Shown one piece after another: positions 29,145 through 38,650 of a stretch of DNA of 64,000 nt. The notes under the pieces were generated by a model. It had not been told where the DNA came from and searched no databases. It saw nothing but the letters and a program-made list of their open reading frames with translations. The position numbers and the translations under genes are program-made. The stretch spans positions 2,666,001 to 2,730,000 of the forward strand of contig CAWDCL010000004.1 in assembly GCA_963800865.1 (NCBI GenBank). The letters run 5' to 3'. The stretch's first letter is position 1. The number at the start of each line of letters is the position of its first letter. This DNA comes from JALOKP01 sp963800865. GTDB lineage: Bacteria > Acidobacteriota > Polarisedimenticolia > J045.

Positions 29145-29963
29145 ATGGTGATCCGCCCGGCTCCGCGCTCGCGGATCGCCGCGCTGCGCCTTGCCGCGGC
29201 GTGCCTGCTCGCTGCCGGCTCCGCTTCCATCGCCGAGGAGCTGATCGCCCCGACGCCCAGCGAAGCCGATGAGTTGGCGCGCCGAGCCACCGACCCGACC
29301 GCCTCCCCGATGAACTTCGCGTTCATCAACGGCTTCACCACCAGCTACTTCGACCGGGCCGATGGATCGTCCGTCGACGAGACGGGCTACCTGCTGAAGT
29401 TCCAGCCCGTGCTCCCCTTCAAGGCCTGGGGGGTCGCCCACATCCTGCGGATGACGCTCCCCTACCAGGTCACCGGACCCGGACCCGGCGGGCTCGACGA
29501 CGTCTCCATCTTCGATCTGCTGATCTTCCCGCAGTCGTGGGGACGGCTCGGCGTGGGGGTGGTCGGGAGCTTCTCCGCCCGGACGGACGACGTCGATTCC
29601 CACGCGGCGGGCGGCCCCGCGATCGGCTTCGTCGCCCGGGTGACGGACACGCTCAACATGGGGCTGTTCAACCAGAACCTGTTCGGGAACGACGTCGCGA
29701 TCTCGCAGTTCCAGCCGATCGTCGCCTACATGCTCGGCCACGGCTGGTCGCTCAGCCTGGGCGACCTGCAGTGGCCCTACGACTGGGACCGCCACGAGTT
29801 CCTGTCGATGCCGATCGGGGTGCAGCTGGGCAAGGTCGTGCCGATCGCCGGCCAGCCGATGCGTTTCGCCGTGAACCCGCAGTACGACCTCAAGGACCAG
29901 CCCGGGGGGCCGCGCGCCTCGATCCAGGTCACGGTCCAGCTCCTGGTCCCGGAGAAGAAGTGA
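29145..29963 (+). CDS. Outer-membrane beta-barrel protein (neuromedin-U-type annotation family)
   Basis: A signal peptide (LRLAAACLLAAGSASIAEE) is followed by an exported domain with amphipathic beta strands: FQPVLPFKAWGVAHILRMTLPYQ, GPGPGGLDDVSIFDLLIFP, WGRLGVGVVGSFS, GPAIGFVARVTDTLNMGLFNQNLFG, QFQPIVAYMLGHGWSLSLGD and a terminal VQLLVP. This is the layout of small barrels often labelled neuromedin U or transporter. ATG 29145 is chosen as the start of the signal peptide; GTG 29124 is possible, and a TGA at 29100 bars longer starts. First gene of the DUF3604/sulfatase operon; role in substrate entry is inferred. Confidence 0.7.
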   Translation: MVIRPAPRSRIAALRLAAACLLAAGSASIAEELIAPTPSEADELARRATDPTASPMNFAFINGFTTSYFDRADGSSVDETGYLLKFQPVLPFKAWGVAHILRMTLPYQVTGPGPGGLDDVSIFDLLIFPQSWGRLGVGVVGSFSARTDDVDSHAAGGPAIGFVARVTDTLNMGLFNQNLFGNDVAISQFQPIVAYMLGHGWSLSLGDLQWPYDWDRHEFLSMPIGVQLGKVVPIAGQPMRFAVNPQYDLKDQPGGPRASIQVTVQLLVPEKK

Positions 29964-29989
29964 CCGACACGAGGAGAGTGTGGAGGACG

Positions 29990-30121
29990 ATCGACGCCGG
30001 CAAGCCGCGCTGGCCGGCCTGCGACGCCGTGCGCTTCGGCATCACGATGCCGCCCGAAGTCCCCATGAAGCACCAGCAGCGGGCCTGGGCCTCGCCGATC
30101 TGGTACACGCCGGGCAGCTAG
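29990..30121 (+). pseudogene. Remnant of a second DUF3604 gene (C-terminal tail only)
   Basis: About 40 codons in frame to the TAG at 30119-30121 encode KPRWPACDAVRFG, MPPEVPM and RAWASPIWYTPGS. This matches the last residues of the intact DUF3604 protein just downstream (PRWSTYDAVRA, KEVPATVQERAWSSPIWYTP), and the DNA over SPIWYTP is nearly identical. The rest of the gene is missing. A GTG at 29960, overlapping the previous stop, would allow the fragment to be translated as a 53-residue peptide, but I see no sign of selection. Confidence 0.75.
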
Positions 30122-30137
30122 TCCGGGAGGAGCAGCC

Positions 30138-32030
30138 ATGTCGATTCATCGGACCGTCCACCCCGCATCCATCGCACTGGCCTGCGCTGTGACCCTGTTC
30201 GCGACCGCGTGCACGAAGCCGCCCGGGGAGAGCAAGGCGACGCCGGCGCCCGCTGCCGCCCCCCCGAGGGCGGCCCCTGCCATCCCGACCAACCCGCTCA
30301 AGGAGGCGTACTTCGGCGAGCAGCACCTGCACACGGCCTACTCGCTCGACGCCTACATCGGCGGCGCGCGGCTGACCCCGTCCGACGCCTACCGCTTCGC
30401 CAAGGGCCGAGGAGGTCGAGGTCGGCGGCGTGAAGGTCCGCCTCCGCGCCCCGCTCGACTGGGCCGCGGTCACCGACCACGCCGAGTATCTCGGCGAGAT
30501 GTACTCGACGATGGTCGACGGCGCGCCGGGCCACGACAATGCGCAACTCAAGGAACTGCGGGCCCTCAGTACCATCGAGGAGCGCGAGAAGTGGTTCCTC
30601 GAGTACGTGGTCAAGAACAACCGCGGCGAAACGCCGCTGCACCCGCCCTTCTACGCCGGCCCGGAGACCGCTGTCGGTGGCTGGAAGGTGGTCCTGGCGG
30701 CCGCCGAGGAGCACAACGAGCCCGGCAAGTTCACGACCATCCCGGCCTTCGAGTGGAGCGCCGCGCCCAAGGGAGGGAACCTCCACCGCAACGTCTTCTT
30801 CCGCGACACGAACGTGCCGGAACGGCCGATGAGCTACGTCGACATCAACCGCGAAGAGGCGCTGTGGGCCTGGCTCGCAGACCTCGAGAAGCAGGGGATG
30901 AAGGTCATCGCCATCCCGCACAACTCCAACGCCAGCAAGGCCATGATGTTCGCGGCGCAGGACTCGAAGGGGGAGCCGATCGACCTCGAGTACGCCGAGA
31001 TGCGCAGCCGCTTCGAGCCGCTGATCGAGATGATGCAGATCAAGGGGAACTCGGAGGTGCACCGCTGGTTCTGGAGCGCCGACGAGTTTGCCAACTTCGA
31101 GAACGCCGACTCCCTGGGAGAGTTCAGCGGCCGGGATCTCAAGCAGTTCGGCAAGCAGAACTGGGTCCGCTGGGGGCTGACCAAGGGGCTCGCGTATCAG
31201 CAGTCGCTCGGGGTCAATCCCTACCATTACGGCGTCGTCGGCGGCACCGACAACCACAACGGCACCCCCTCGAACGTCGACGAGGACAACTTCCAGACCG
31301 GCAGTCACGGCGCGGCCGACGGCACGGTCGAGCGCCGGAGGACGGGCGAGATCGGCGGCTGGCTCAAGGGCCCGGACCTGAACCCCGGCGCGCTGACCGG
31401 CGTCTGGGCGCCCCAGAACACCCGCGCGGCGATCTGGGACGCGATGAAGGCCCGCGAGACCTTCGCCACGAGCGGGCCACGGATCAAGGTGCGCCTGTTC
31501 GGCCGGCTCGGACCGGTCGAGGTGCCCGCCGACGCCCGGAGCCCTCGTCGAGAGCGGCTACGCGAACGGCGTGCCGATGGGCGGAACGCTCAAGGGCGGC
31601 AGCCGGCGGCGCCGCGAGCTTCACCGTCTGGGCGATGAAGGGGCCGGACGACGCGAACCTCGACCGGATCCAGATCGTCAAGGGCTGGGTCGACGCCCAG
31701 GGCGAGCCGCAGGACCGGGTCTTCGACGTCGCGTGGTCCGGCGACCGCAAGCCGGGCAAGGACGGCAAGGTCCCGGCGGTCGGGAACACGGTCGACGTCA
31801 CGAAGGCCACCTATACCAACGACATCGGCAGCCCGGAGCTGATCGGCCGCTGGACCGATCCGACCTTCGACCCGAAGCAGCACGCGCTCTACTACGTCCG
31901 CGTCCTGCAGATCCCGACCCCGCGCTGGAGCACCTACGACGCCGTCCGGGCCCAGCTCCCGCTGCTGAAAGAGGTCCCGGCAACGGTCCAGGAGCGGGCC
32001 TGGAGCTCTCCCATCTGGTACACGCCGTGA
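30138..32030 (+). CDS. DUF3604 lipoprotein, PHP-like metal-dependent hydrolase (three frame breaks)
   Basis: A lipoprotein signal (LACAVTLFATACTKPP) leads into EAYFGEQHLHTAYSLDAYIGG. Metal-ligand motifs of the PHP-like fold follow: HLHT, VTDHAEYLGEM, FTTIPAFEWSA, IAIPHNSNASK and GVVGGTDNHNG. The C-terminal half is beta-rich (ASFTVWAMKGPDDANLDRIQIVKGW) and ends SPIWYTP. About 630 residues when repaired, the family norm. Frame breaks near 30411, 31543 and 31605 are each healed by removing one base. ATG 30138 follows GGGAGGAG. The family's reaction is not established; coupling with a sulfatase and two barrels suggests processing of an imported organic compound. Confidence 0.82.
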   Translation: MSIHRTVHPASIALACAVTLFATACTKPPGESKATPAPAAAPPRAAPAIPTNPLKEAYFGEQHLHTAYSLDAYIGGARLTPSDAYRFAKGRGGRGRRREGPPPRPARLGRGHRPRRVSRRDVLDDGRRRAGPRQCATQGTAGPQYHRGAREVVPRVRGQEQPRRNAAAPALLRRPGDRCRWLEGGPGGRRGAQRARQVHDHPGLRVERRAQGREPPPQRLLPRHERAGTADELRRHQPRRGAVGLARRPREAGDEGHRHPAQLQRQQGHDVRGAGLEGGADRPRVRRDAQPLRAADRDDADQGELGGAPLVLERRRVCQLRERRLPGRVQRPGSQAVRQAELGPLGADQGARVSAVARGQSLPLRRRRRHRQPQRHPLERRRGQLPDRQSRRGRRHGRAPEDGRDRRLAQGPGPEPRRADRRLGAPEHPRGDLGRDEGPRDLRHERATDQGAPVRPARTGRGARRRPEPSSRAATRTACRWAERSRAAAGGAASFTVWAMKGPDDANLDRIQIVKGWVDAQGEPQDRVFDVAWSGDRKPGKDGKVPAVGNTVDVTKATYTNDIGSPELIGRWTDPTFDPKQHALYYVRVLQIPTPRWSTYDAVRAQLPLLKEVPATVQERAWSSPIWYTP

Positions 32031-32046
32031 ACACCGAGGAGCCATC

Positions 32047-33072
32047 ATGTTGCCCGGAGCGTCGACCCACCGCACGATCCCCTGCCCGACCCGCCCCACG
32101 ATGCCATGCGCCCGGGGCGCACTCCTGCTCGCCCTGCTGCTCGCTGTGCTCGCGACGGCGCCGCCGCGCTCGCGACCGAGGGCGGCGGAAGCCACTACAT
32201 GCCGGGGACCGTCGGCGACTTCGCGATGGCGGTCATCGGTCCGCCGGGCTTCTACCTCCGGAACGACGTCATCTACTTCGAGGGCGACATCGGTTCGGTG
32301 ACCCTCGGCGACCGGATCTACAGCTCGGCGAGCCAGGACGTCTGGGTCAACACCGTGAAGGGGATCTACCTGTCCAAGGGCGGGATCCTCGGCGCGCGGA
32401 TCGGCGTCGTCCTCTCGGTCCCGATCGTGATCAATGCGAAGGTCGCCGGCCAGGCCGTCTCGCCGGTCGAGGGTGCGAAGGAAGGCAGCCGTTCGGGCTT
32501 CGGCGACGTCACGCTGACCTCGTTCCTCAACTGGACCTGCAATACGAGCCACATCAGCGCGGGGGTGAACGTCTACATCCCGGTCGGCGGCTACGACCCG
32601 GACCGGATCATCAACCTCGGCCGGAACTACTGGTCGTTCGATCCGGTCGTCACCTACACCTGGCTCGACCCCAAGCGCGGGCACGAGATCTCGGTCACCA
32701 CCGGCCTGATGTTCAACACCTCGAACGACGCCACCGACTACTCGAGCGGCGACGAGTGGCACCTCGACTTCATGCTCGCGCAGCACTTCTCGGCCAAGTT
32801 CGCCCTCGGGCTCGAAGGGCTACCTCCTGCGGCAGGTCACCGACGACTCGGGCGCGCTGCTGGACCAGGCGAACAGGGTGCTGCCGGCGCTCGGGCTCGA
32901 GCCCCTCGGCGGCTTCCGCGCCGACGCCTTCGCCCTCGGGCCCGCCGTCCTCTACACGCCGAAGATCGGCAACACGGACGTCAACTTCATCGGCAAGTAC
33001 ATCATCGACGTGACGCACACGAACCGCTTCAACAGCAACTACGCGATGGTCTCGGTCGCATTCAAGTTCTGA
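32047..33072 (+). CDS. Outer-membrane transporter, phenol-degradation MetA-like family (two frame breaks)
   Basis: Signal sequence (ARGALLLALLLAVLATA), then a beta-barrel with HYMPGTVGDFAMAVIGPPGFYLRND, GARIGVVLSVPIVINA, GFGDVTLTSFLNW, HISAGVNVYIPVGGYD and a terminal YAMVSVAFKF. This is the pattern of PF13557-type barrels linked in other bacteria to uptake of aromatic or hydrophobic compounds. Frame breaks near 32158 (signal peptide) and 32818 (removing one G restores LEGYLLRQV). ATG 32047 is chosen for its GAGGAG; ATG 32101 is possible. It lies 16 nt after DUF3604. Confidence 0.75.
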
Positions 33073-33102
33073 TCGACGGAAGCGTCGGGGAAAGGTACGA
33101 AC

Positions 33103-33621
33103 ATGAGAGGCACTCTCGCAGCCCTGATTCTCTGCGCCATGATCGCTCCGGCCGCCCTGGCCGGAAACGACTCCCCGGAGCAGGCATTCAAGTCGTTCAT
33201 GAAGCTGGCCAAGGACAACGACATCAAGAAGGCGATCAAGGAGTACGGCGTCGACGAGCGCAACGACAGGAACGTCTTTGCCGCGCGGCTCCCGGGTGAA
33301 CTGAAGTACGACATCAAGGATGTCTCGGAGAAGTCGGGCAGGGACGAGGCCACGATCAAGGCCGACATCGAGTACACGAAGTTCACGGAGAAGACCGGCG
33401 ACAGGGTGGATAACGTCACCGACAAGGCCGGCACGGCCGGGAAGCTGGCCAGCGGCAACGTGGTCGGCGCCGCCGGCAGCGCGGCCATGAACGGAGCGGA
33501 GGACGCCGTCGGGAACATCGACTTCCGCCGGTCGGAGAAGGTGAAGATGGTCAGGAAGGGCGGCGGCTGGAAGGTCGTCGTCACCGACGAGTTCTACAAC
33601 GCGCTGATCGGAAAGGAGTAG
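33103..33621 (+). CDS. Exported protein of unknown function
   Basis: 172 residues with a signal peptide (LAALILCAMIAPAALAG). The mature part starts SPEQAFKSFMKLAKDNDIKKAIKEYG, similar in style to small lumazine/DUF4878-like exported proteins but not clearly assignable. It continues with Gly/Ala-rich GKLASGNVVGAAGSAAMNG and ends GGGWKVVVTDEFYNALIGKE. ATG 33103 follows GGGGAAAGG. It sits between the barrel and the sulfatase in the same operon (6 nt before the sulfatase start), so it probably serves the same pathway. Confidence 0.65.
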   Translation: MRGTLAALILCAMIAPAALAGNDSPEQAFKSFMKLAKDNDIKKAIKEYGVDERNDRNVFAARLPGELKYDIKDVSEKSGRDEATIKADIEYTKFTEKTGDRVDNVTDKAGTAGKLASGNVVGAAGSAAMNGAEDAVGNIDFRRSEKVKMVRKGGGWKVVVTDEFYNALIGKE

Positions 33622-33627
33622 GTCGAG

Positions 33628-36000
33628 ATGACGAAGCTCATGACGAGAGTCCCGGCGATCGTCCTCAGCCTCGCGCTGGGCGCGGTCTGCGCGCCGGCGG
33701 CACGGGCGCAGGAAGTCCTGCCCTTCCCCCCGACGCCGTCGGCCTCCACCGCGGGGCTGACGATGGCGGATTCCACCTACGAGAAGCGGGTCGAGCCGAG
33801 GCGTCTCGCCGAGGGGGCTCCCAACATCCTCGTCATCCTGATGGACGACGTCGGGGCGGGCACGCCCTCGACCTACGGCGGCGAGATCAACACCCCGACG
33901 CTCGATCGCGTCGCGAAGATGGGGATCTCCTTCAATCGCTTCCACTCCACCGCCATGTGCTCGCCGACGCGGGCGTCGCTGCTCACCGGGCGCAATCACA
34001 CCTTCGTCGGCAACGGCCAGATCTCGGCGATTTCCAACGACTTCGACGGCTTCAGCGGGATCATCCCGAAGTCGTCGGCGACCGTCGCCGAAGTGCTCAA
34101 GGACTACGGCTACAACACCGGGGCGTGGGGCAAGTGGCACAACACGCCCGAAGAGCAGATCACGTCGAAGGGGCCGTTCGACTACTGGCCGACCGGCTAC
34201 GGCTTCGAGTACTTCTACGGGTTCCTGGCCGGCGAGGCCTCGCAGTACGAGCCGACCCTGACCCGCAACACCACCGCGGTCACCGAGGAGAAGCCGAAGG
34301 GCTACCACCTCACCGACGACATCGCGACCGACGCGATCAAGTGGCTCCGGGAACAGAAGGCCTACGCGCCGGACAAGCCGTTCTTCATGTACTGGGCGCC
34401 GGGTGCATCGCACGGCCCGCACCAGGTCATGAAGGAGTGGGCCGACAAGTACAAGGGCAAGTTCGACGACGGCTGGGACAAGTACCGCGAGCGCGTCTTC
34501 GCGCGGGCGAAGACCAGGGGCTGGATCCCGCAGAACGCGCAACTCACGCCGCGGCCCGCCTCCATGGCGTCCTGGGACTCGATCCCCGAGGCCGAAAGGC
34601 CGTTCCAGCGCCGCCTGATGGAGGTCTTCGCCGGGTTCACCGAGCACGCCGACTACAACGCCGGCCGGATCATCGACGAGATCGAGAAGGAAGGCCGGCT
34701 GAACAACACGCTGATCTTCTACATCTGGGGCGACAACGGCTCCTCGTCGGAGGGCCTGAACGGCACCATCAGCGAGCAGCTCGCACAGAACGGCATCCCG
34801 ACGAAGATCTCGCAGCACATCGAAGCCCTGAATGAACTCGGCGGGCTCGAAGCGCTCGGCGGCCCCAAGACCGACAACATGTACCACGCCGGATGGGCCT
34901 GGGCGGGCAGCACCCCGTACCAGGGGACCAAGCTGATGGGCGCCTACTTCGGCGGCATCCGCCAGCCGATGGCGGTCGCCTGGCCGAACCGCATCAAGTC
35001 CGATCCGACGCCCCGGCCGCAGTTCCACCACGTCATCGACATCGTGCCGACGATCTACGAGTTGACGAAGATCACGCCGCCCCGGGTCGTGAACGGATTC
35101 GAGCAGGACCCGATCGCCGGCGTCAGCATGGTCTACACGTTCGGCGATCCCAGGGCCCCGGGGACGCGGAAGACCCAGTTCTTCGACATCATGGCCAGCC
35201 GCGGGATCTACGACGCCGGCTGGTTCGCGAGCGCCCCGGGCCCGCGCGAGCCGTGGGTCGGCGGGATGCCGAAAGGCATCAAGGAGTGGTCGCCCCTGAC
35301 GGACAAGTGGGAGCTCTACAACATCGACGAGGACTGGAGCCAGGCGAAGGACCTCGCCGCCTCGAACCCGCAGAAGCTCGAGGAAATGAAGCTCCTCTTC
35401 CTGCTCGAGTCGACGAAGAACAAGAACCTCCCGATCGGCGGCGGCATGTGGTCCACCGCGATGTTCCATCCGGAGGACGCCCCGGCCTCGTCCCTTACCG
35501 AATGGACGTTCGAGGGTCCCATGACCGGAATGCCCGAATCCGCCGCCCCCAAGCTCGGGAAGGTCGACAGCCTCGTGGTCATGAACCTGGACGTGCCGCC
35601 GAACGCCAACGGCGTGCTCTACGCGCTGGCCGGCTTCTCCGGGGGCGTGACCTGCTACGTGAAGGACGGCGTCCTCAGCTACGAGTTCAACCTGTTCGAG
35701 GTTCAGCGCACGAAGATCAAGGCCAAGGGCAAGCTGCCGACGGGCAAGGCGAAGATCGAGGTCGAATCGAAGCTGGCCGCCGCCATCGGGGGGCCGATGA
35801 ACGTCACCCTGAAGGTGAACGGCGCCGTGGTCGGACAGGGCCAGGTGCCGGCAGCCATGTCGCTCCACTTCACATCCAACGCGACCTTCGATCTCGGCAT
35901 GGACCTGGATTCGCCCGTGTCGCTCGATTACTACGACCAGGCACCGTTCGCCTTCAACGGGACGATCGGCACGACGAAGATCTCGTACCTGAAGAAATAG
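33628..36000 (+). CDS. Formylglycine-dependent sulfatase (arylsulfatase family), exported
   Basis: 790 residues with a signal peptide (VLSLALGAVCAPAARAQ). Sulfatase core: NILVILMDDVGAGTPSTYGG (metal Asp pair), the FGly signature CSPTRASLLTGR, GKWHNTP, PGASHGPH and WGDNGSSSEG. FGly requires a maturase (SUMF1 or anSME type) not seen here. A C-terminal ~230-residue beta-rich extension (EWTFEGPMTGM to the end) is larger than in minimal sulfatases. The reading frame is intact. ATG 33628 follows GGAG. Last gene of the operon; substrate unknown, an exported organosulfate is inferred. Confidence 0.9.
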   Translation: MTKLMTRVPAIVLSLALGAVCAPAARAQEVLPFPPTPSASTAGLTMADSTYEKRVEPRRLAEGAPNILVILMDDVGAGTPSTYGGEINTPTLDRVAKMGISFNRFHSTAMCSPTRASLLTGRNHTFVGNGQISAISNDFDGFSGIIPKSSATVAEVLKDYGYNTGAWGKWHNTPEEQITSKGPFDYWPTGYGFEYFYGFLAGEASQYEPTLTRNTTAVTEEKPKGYHLTDDIATDAIKWLREQKAYAPDKPFFMYWAPGASHGPHQVMKEWADKYKGKFDDGWDKYRERVFARAKTRGWIPQNAQLTPRPASMASWDSIPEAERPFQRRLMEVFAGFTEHADYNAGRIIDEIEKEGRLNNTLIFYIWGDNGSSSEGLNGTISEQLAQNGIPTKISQHIEALNELGGLEALGGPKTDNMYHAGWAWAGSTPYQGTKLMGAYFGGIRQPMAVAWPNRIKSDPTPRPQFHHVIDIVPTIYELTKITPPRVVNGFEQDPIAGVSMVYTFGDPRAPGTRKTQFFDIMASRGIYDAGWFASAPGPREPWVGGMPKGIKEWSPLTDKWELYNIDEDWSQAKDLAASNPQKLEEMKLLFLLESTKNKNLPIGGGMWSTAMFHPEDAPASSLTEWTFEGPMTGMPESAAPKLGKVDSLVVMNLDVPPNANGVLYALAGFSGGVTCYVKDGVLSYEFNLFEVQRTKIKAKGKLPTGKAKIEVESKLAAAIGGPMNVTLKVNGAVVGQGQVPAAMSLHFTSNATFDLGMDLDSPVSLDYYDQAPFAFNGTIGTTKISYLKK

Positions 36001-36013
36001 GAACCCGGTGACC

Positions 36014-36043
36014 GGCGCCCGCCGTCACGAGGCGGCGGGCGCC
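36014..36043 (+). terminator. Hairpin at the 3' end of the sulfatase operon
   Basis: GGCGCCCGCC and GGCGGGCGCC form a perfect 10-bp stem with a 10-nt loop 13 nt past the stop codon. No T-run follows. Confidence 0.5.
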
Positions 36044-36088
36044 ATGCGAGCAGGGCGGAGGGTAAGGCCGCTTTCTCTCCACCCCCGG

Positions 36089-36122
36089 GGGGGCAGCGGG
36101 ATTCCTGCGCTCCGCTGCCCCC
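36089..36122. terminator. Second hairpin between convergent operons
   Basis: GGGGGCAGCGG and CCGCTGCCCCC form an 11-bp stem with a 12-nt loop, followed by TCAACTTTCG on the plus strand. It lies between the sulfatase and permease operons and could end either transcript. Confidence 0.45.
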
Positions 36123-36160
36123 TCAACTTTCGTTCCCCCGCTGGATTCCCGCGCGACCGC

Positions 36161-37423
36161 CTACTCGTAGCGCAGCGCCTCGATCGGGTCGAGCCGCGCC
36201 GCCTTGAGCGCCGGCCACATCCCGAAGAGCAGGCCGACCGAGGTCGAGACCCCCAGCCCCAGCGCGACCGACCACAGCGGGGTCGAGACCGGGAAGTTGA
36301 GCGTCGCCTTGACGATCAGCGCCAGCCCCATCCCGATCGCGATCCCCAGCGCCCCGCCGACGGCGGTCAGCGTGACCGCCTCGGCCAGGAACTGCGTCGC
36401 GATGTCTCCGTCGGTCGCACCGATCGCCTTGCGCAGGCCGATCTCGCGCGTCCTCTCGGTGACGTTGACCAGCATGATGTTCATCACGCCGACGCCGCCC
36501 ACCAGCAGCGCGATCCCGGCGATGACGATCATCGCCGCCGCCACCCCGCCCGTGATCTGGCGGAAGTTGTCGAGCTGGCCCTGGCTGGTGAAGACCGCGA
36601 AGTCGTTCTCCTGGTCCGGCTTCAGCTGGCGCCGCGTGCGCAGCACCGCGGTCCCCTGCTCGATCAGGGCGTCGTAGAGCTCGGGGGTCTTCGGGACCGT
36701 CGCGATGTGGATCGTGTCGCCGTGGCTGTTCTTGACCTCCGGGTACATGACGTCGAAGGTCGTGATCGGCAGCGCGACGTAGCTGTTGCCGTCGCCGCCG
36801 AGGAAGCCGCCCTTGCGCTCGAAGATCCCGATCACCGTGAAGGCCCGCCCGTCGACCCGGATCGTCTCGCCGATCGGGTCCCGGAACGGGAACAGGGTCT
36901 CCGCCGCGTCGGGGCCGATCACGGCGACCTGCGCCGCGTGCTTGAGGTCGGCCTCGGTGAAGAAGCGGCCGTCCTCGACCCAGTGGACGTTGGCCTGCAT
37001 GTAGTCCGGCGCGCAGCCGAAGACGAGCGGCGAGTTGGCCTCGCGGTCGCCGGCCATCACCCGCGGGGTGCGGAAGAAGTTGTAGCGCTCGGGCGAGACC
37101 GCCGCCGCGGCGGGCACCAGCCGCTTCAGCGCTTCGGCGTCCTCGAGCGTCAGGTCGCGGCGGTTGCGCTGCTCTTCCGTCGGCCCGTTGGGACCGAAGC
37201 GGGGCTCGAATTTCTGGAACTGCACGAGCTGCGTGCCGAACTGCGTGAACTGCTCGGTGATCACGTTGTTGAAGCCGGCGACGAAGCTGACCATCAGGAT
37301 CACGGTCGCCACGCCGGCCATGATCCCGAGCAGCGTCAGGAACGAGCGCAGCTTCTGGCCCCACATCGCCGTCAGCGCGGAGGCCGCGTTCTCGAGCAGC
37401 GCGGTGCGCGCGATCCGGCCCAT
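36161..37423 (-). CDS. MacB/FtsX-type ABC permease 2
   Basis: 420 residues in the MacB permease layout: one N-terminal helix (MWGQKLRSFLTLLGIMAGVATVILM), a large periplasmic domain with VHWVEDGRFFTEADL and AAETLFPFRDPIGETIRVDG, then three C-terminal helices including LLVGGVGVMNIMLVNVTERTREIGLRKAIGAT and the end WPALKAARLDPIEALRYE. The N-terminal ATPase of true MacB is absent. ATG 37423 overlaps the stop of permease 1 (TGATG). Probably exports peptides, lipoproteins or drugs, as in the family. Confidence 0.9.
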   Translation of the reverse strand: MGRIARTALLENAASALTAMWGQKLRSFLTLLGIMAGVATVILMVSFVAGFNNVITEQFTQFGTQLVQFQKFEPRFGPNGPTEEQRNRRDLTLEDAEALKRLVPAAAAVSPERYNFFRTPRVMAGDREANSPLVFGCAPDYMQANVHWVEDGRFFTEADLKHAAQVAVIGPDAAETLFPFRDPIGETIRVDGRAFTVIGIFERKGGFLGGDGNSYVALPITTFDVMYPEVKNSHGDTIHIATVPKTPELYDALIEQGTAVLRTRRQLKPDQENDFAVFTSQGQLDNFRQITGGVAAAMIVIAGIALLVGGVGVMNIMLVNVTERTREIGLRKAIGATDGDIATQFLAEAVTLTAVGGALGIAIGMGLALIVKATLNFPVSTPLWSVALGLGVSTSVGLLFGMWPALKAARLDPIEALRYE

Positions 37424-38648
37424 CACTCCGCCCGGAGCGCCTCGACGACGTCGAGCCGCGAGGCGTTGCGCGCCGGGAAGTAGCCGGCGACCAGTCCGAC
37501 GACGATCGAGAGCGCGAGGCCGAGCCCGATGATGCCGGGGGTGACGCGCGCCGGGAAGCCGGTCTGCGACTCGACCAGCGTCGCGGCGCCGGCCCCGACC
37601 GCGGCCCCGATCGACTCCGCCGGCGAGCGACAGGATCGTCGCCTCCAGCAGGAACTGGCGCCGGACGTCGGACTCGTTCGCGCCGACCGCCTTGCGCACC
37701 CCGATCTCCTGCGTCCTCTCGATCACCGAGACCAGCATGATGTTCATGATCACGATCCCGCCCACGCCGAGCGACACCGACGCGATCAGGAACAGCAGGA
37801 TGAAGGCGGCGCCCGAGATGTTGCGCCACAGCTCCTGCAGCGCCTCGGCGGTCACGACGCCGAAGGGGTCGTCACCCTTGAAGGAGGTGTGGCGCAGCGC
37901 GCGCAGCACGCCGCGGACCTCGTCCACCGAGGCCTCGACGCCCGGCACGCCCCCCTTGGCCCGGATCAGCACGTCGAGCGAGCGGCGCGTGCCGAACTGC
38001 TGCAGCGCGCTCTCGAGCGGGATCAGGACCAGGTTGTCCTGGCTCTGGCCGAGCGTCCGCCCCTGCTTCTTGATCAGCCCGATGACCTCGTACTCCCGGC
38101 CCCCGACCAGGATCTTGCGGCCGACCGGGTCGAGCTGCGGGTAGAGCTCGTCCTTGACGTCCCACCCGATGACCGCCACCGGCGCCGCGGCGCGGTCCTC
38201 GGCCTCGACGAAATAGCGGCCCGACTCGAGGTCGACCGTGATCAGCGCCGGGAAGTTGGCGCTGGTCCCGGTGACCTGGACGTCGGCCAGCCGCTTGTCC
38301 CGGTACTTGACCGGGGCCCGCGATCCGTCGGCCTGGATCGCGATCTCCGCCGCGCGCGTCAGCGTGTCCTCGAGCCGGTGGATGTCGGACTTCGTGATGT
38401 CCTTCCGCTTGAGCGCCTGGAGGAACTCGTCGCGCCCCTGGATGATCCCGAACTTGGTGACGACGTAGACGTCGGGCGAGAGGATGATGATCCGCTCCTG
38501 GACGTACGTGGTCGAGCCCGGCGATCACCGAGACGACGCCGACGATCGTCGCCACGCCGATGATGATCCCCAGGAGCGTCAGGAAGCTCCGCAGCGCGTG
38601 GGAGCGGATCGCATCGATCGACTCGCGGATGAGGTCGCCGAAGTCCAT
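37423..38648 (-). CDS. MacB/FtsX-type ABC permease 1 (two frame breaks)
   Basis: Paralogue of permease 2: DLIRESIDAIRSHALRSFLTLLGIIIGVATIVGV at the N-terminus, VAVIGWDVKDELYPQLDPVGRKILVGG in the periplasmic domain, and LGVGGIVIMNIMLVSVIERTQEIGVRKAVGA near the C-terminus, ending YFPARNASRLDVVEALRAE. The frame breaks near 38516 (remove one C) and 37627 (remove one G). Starts 2 nt after the membrane-fusion gene. The two permeases would form a heterodimer, but no ATPase gene is in the cluster. Confidence 0.87.
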
Positions 38649-38650
38649 CG

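Noticed and set aside
33628..36000. Possibility that this sulfatase is a phosphonate monoester hydrolase or pseudo-enzyme
   Set aside because: The complete CSPTRASLLTGR signature and metal-site Asp/Asn/His motifs favour an active FGly sulfatase, although the substrate stays open.
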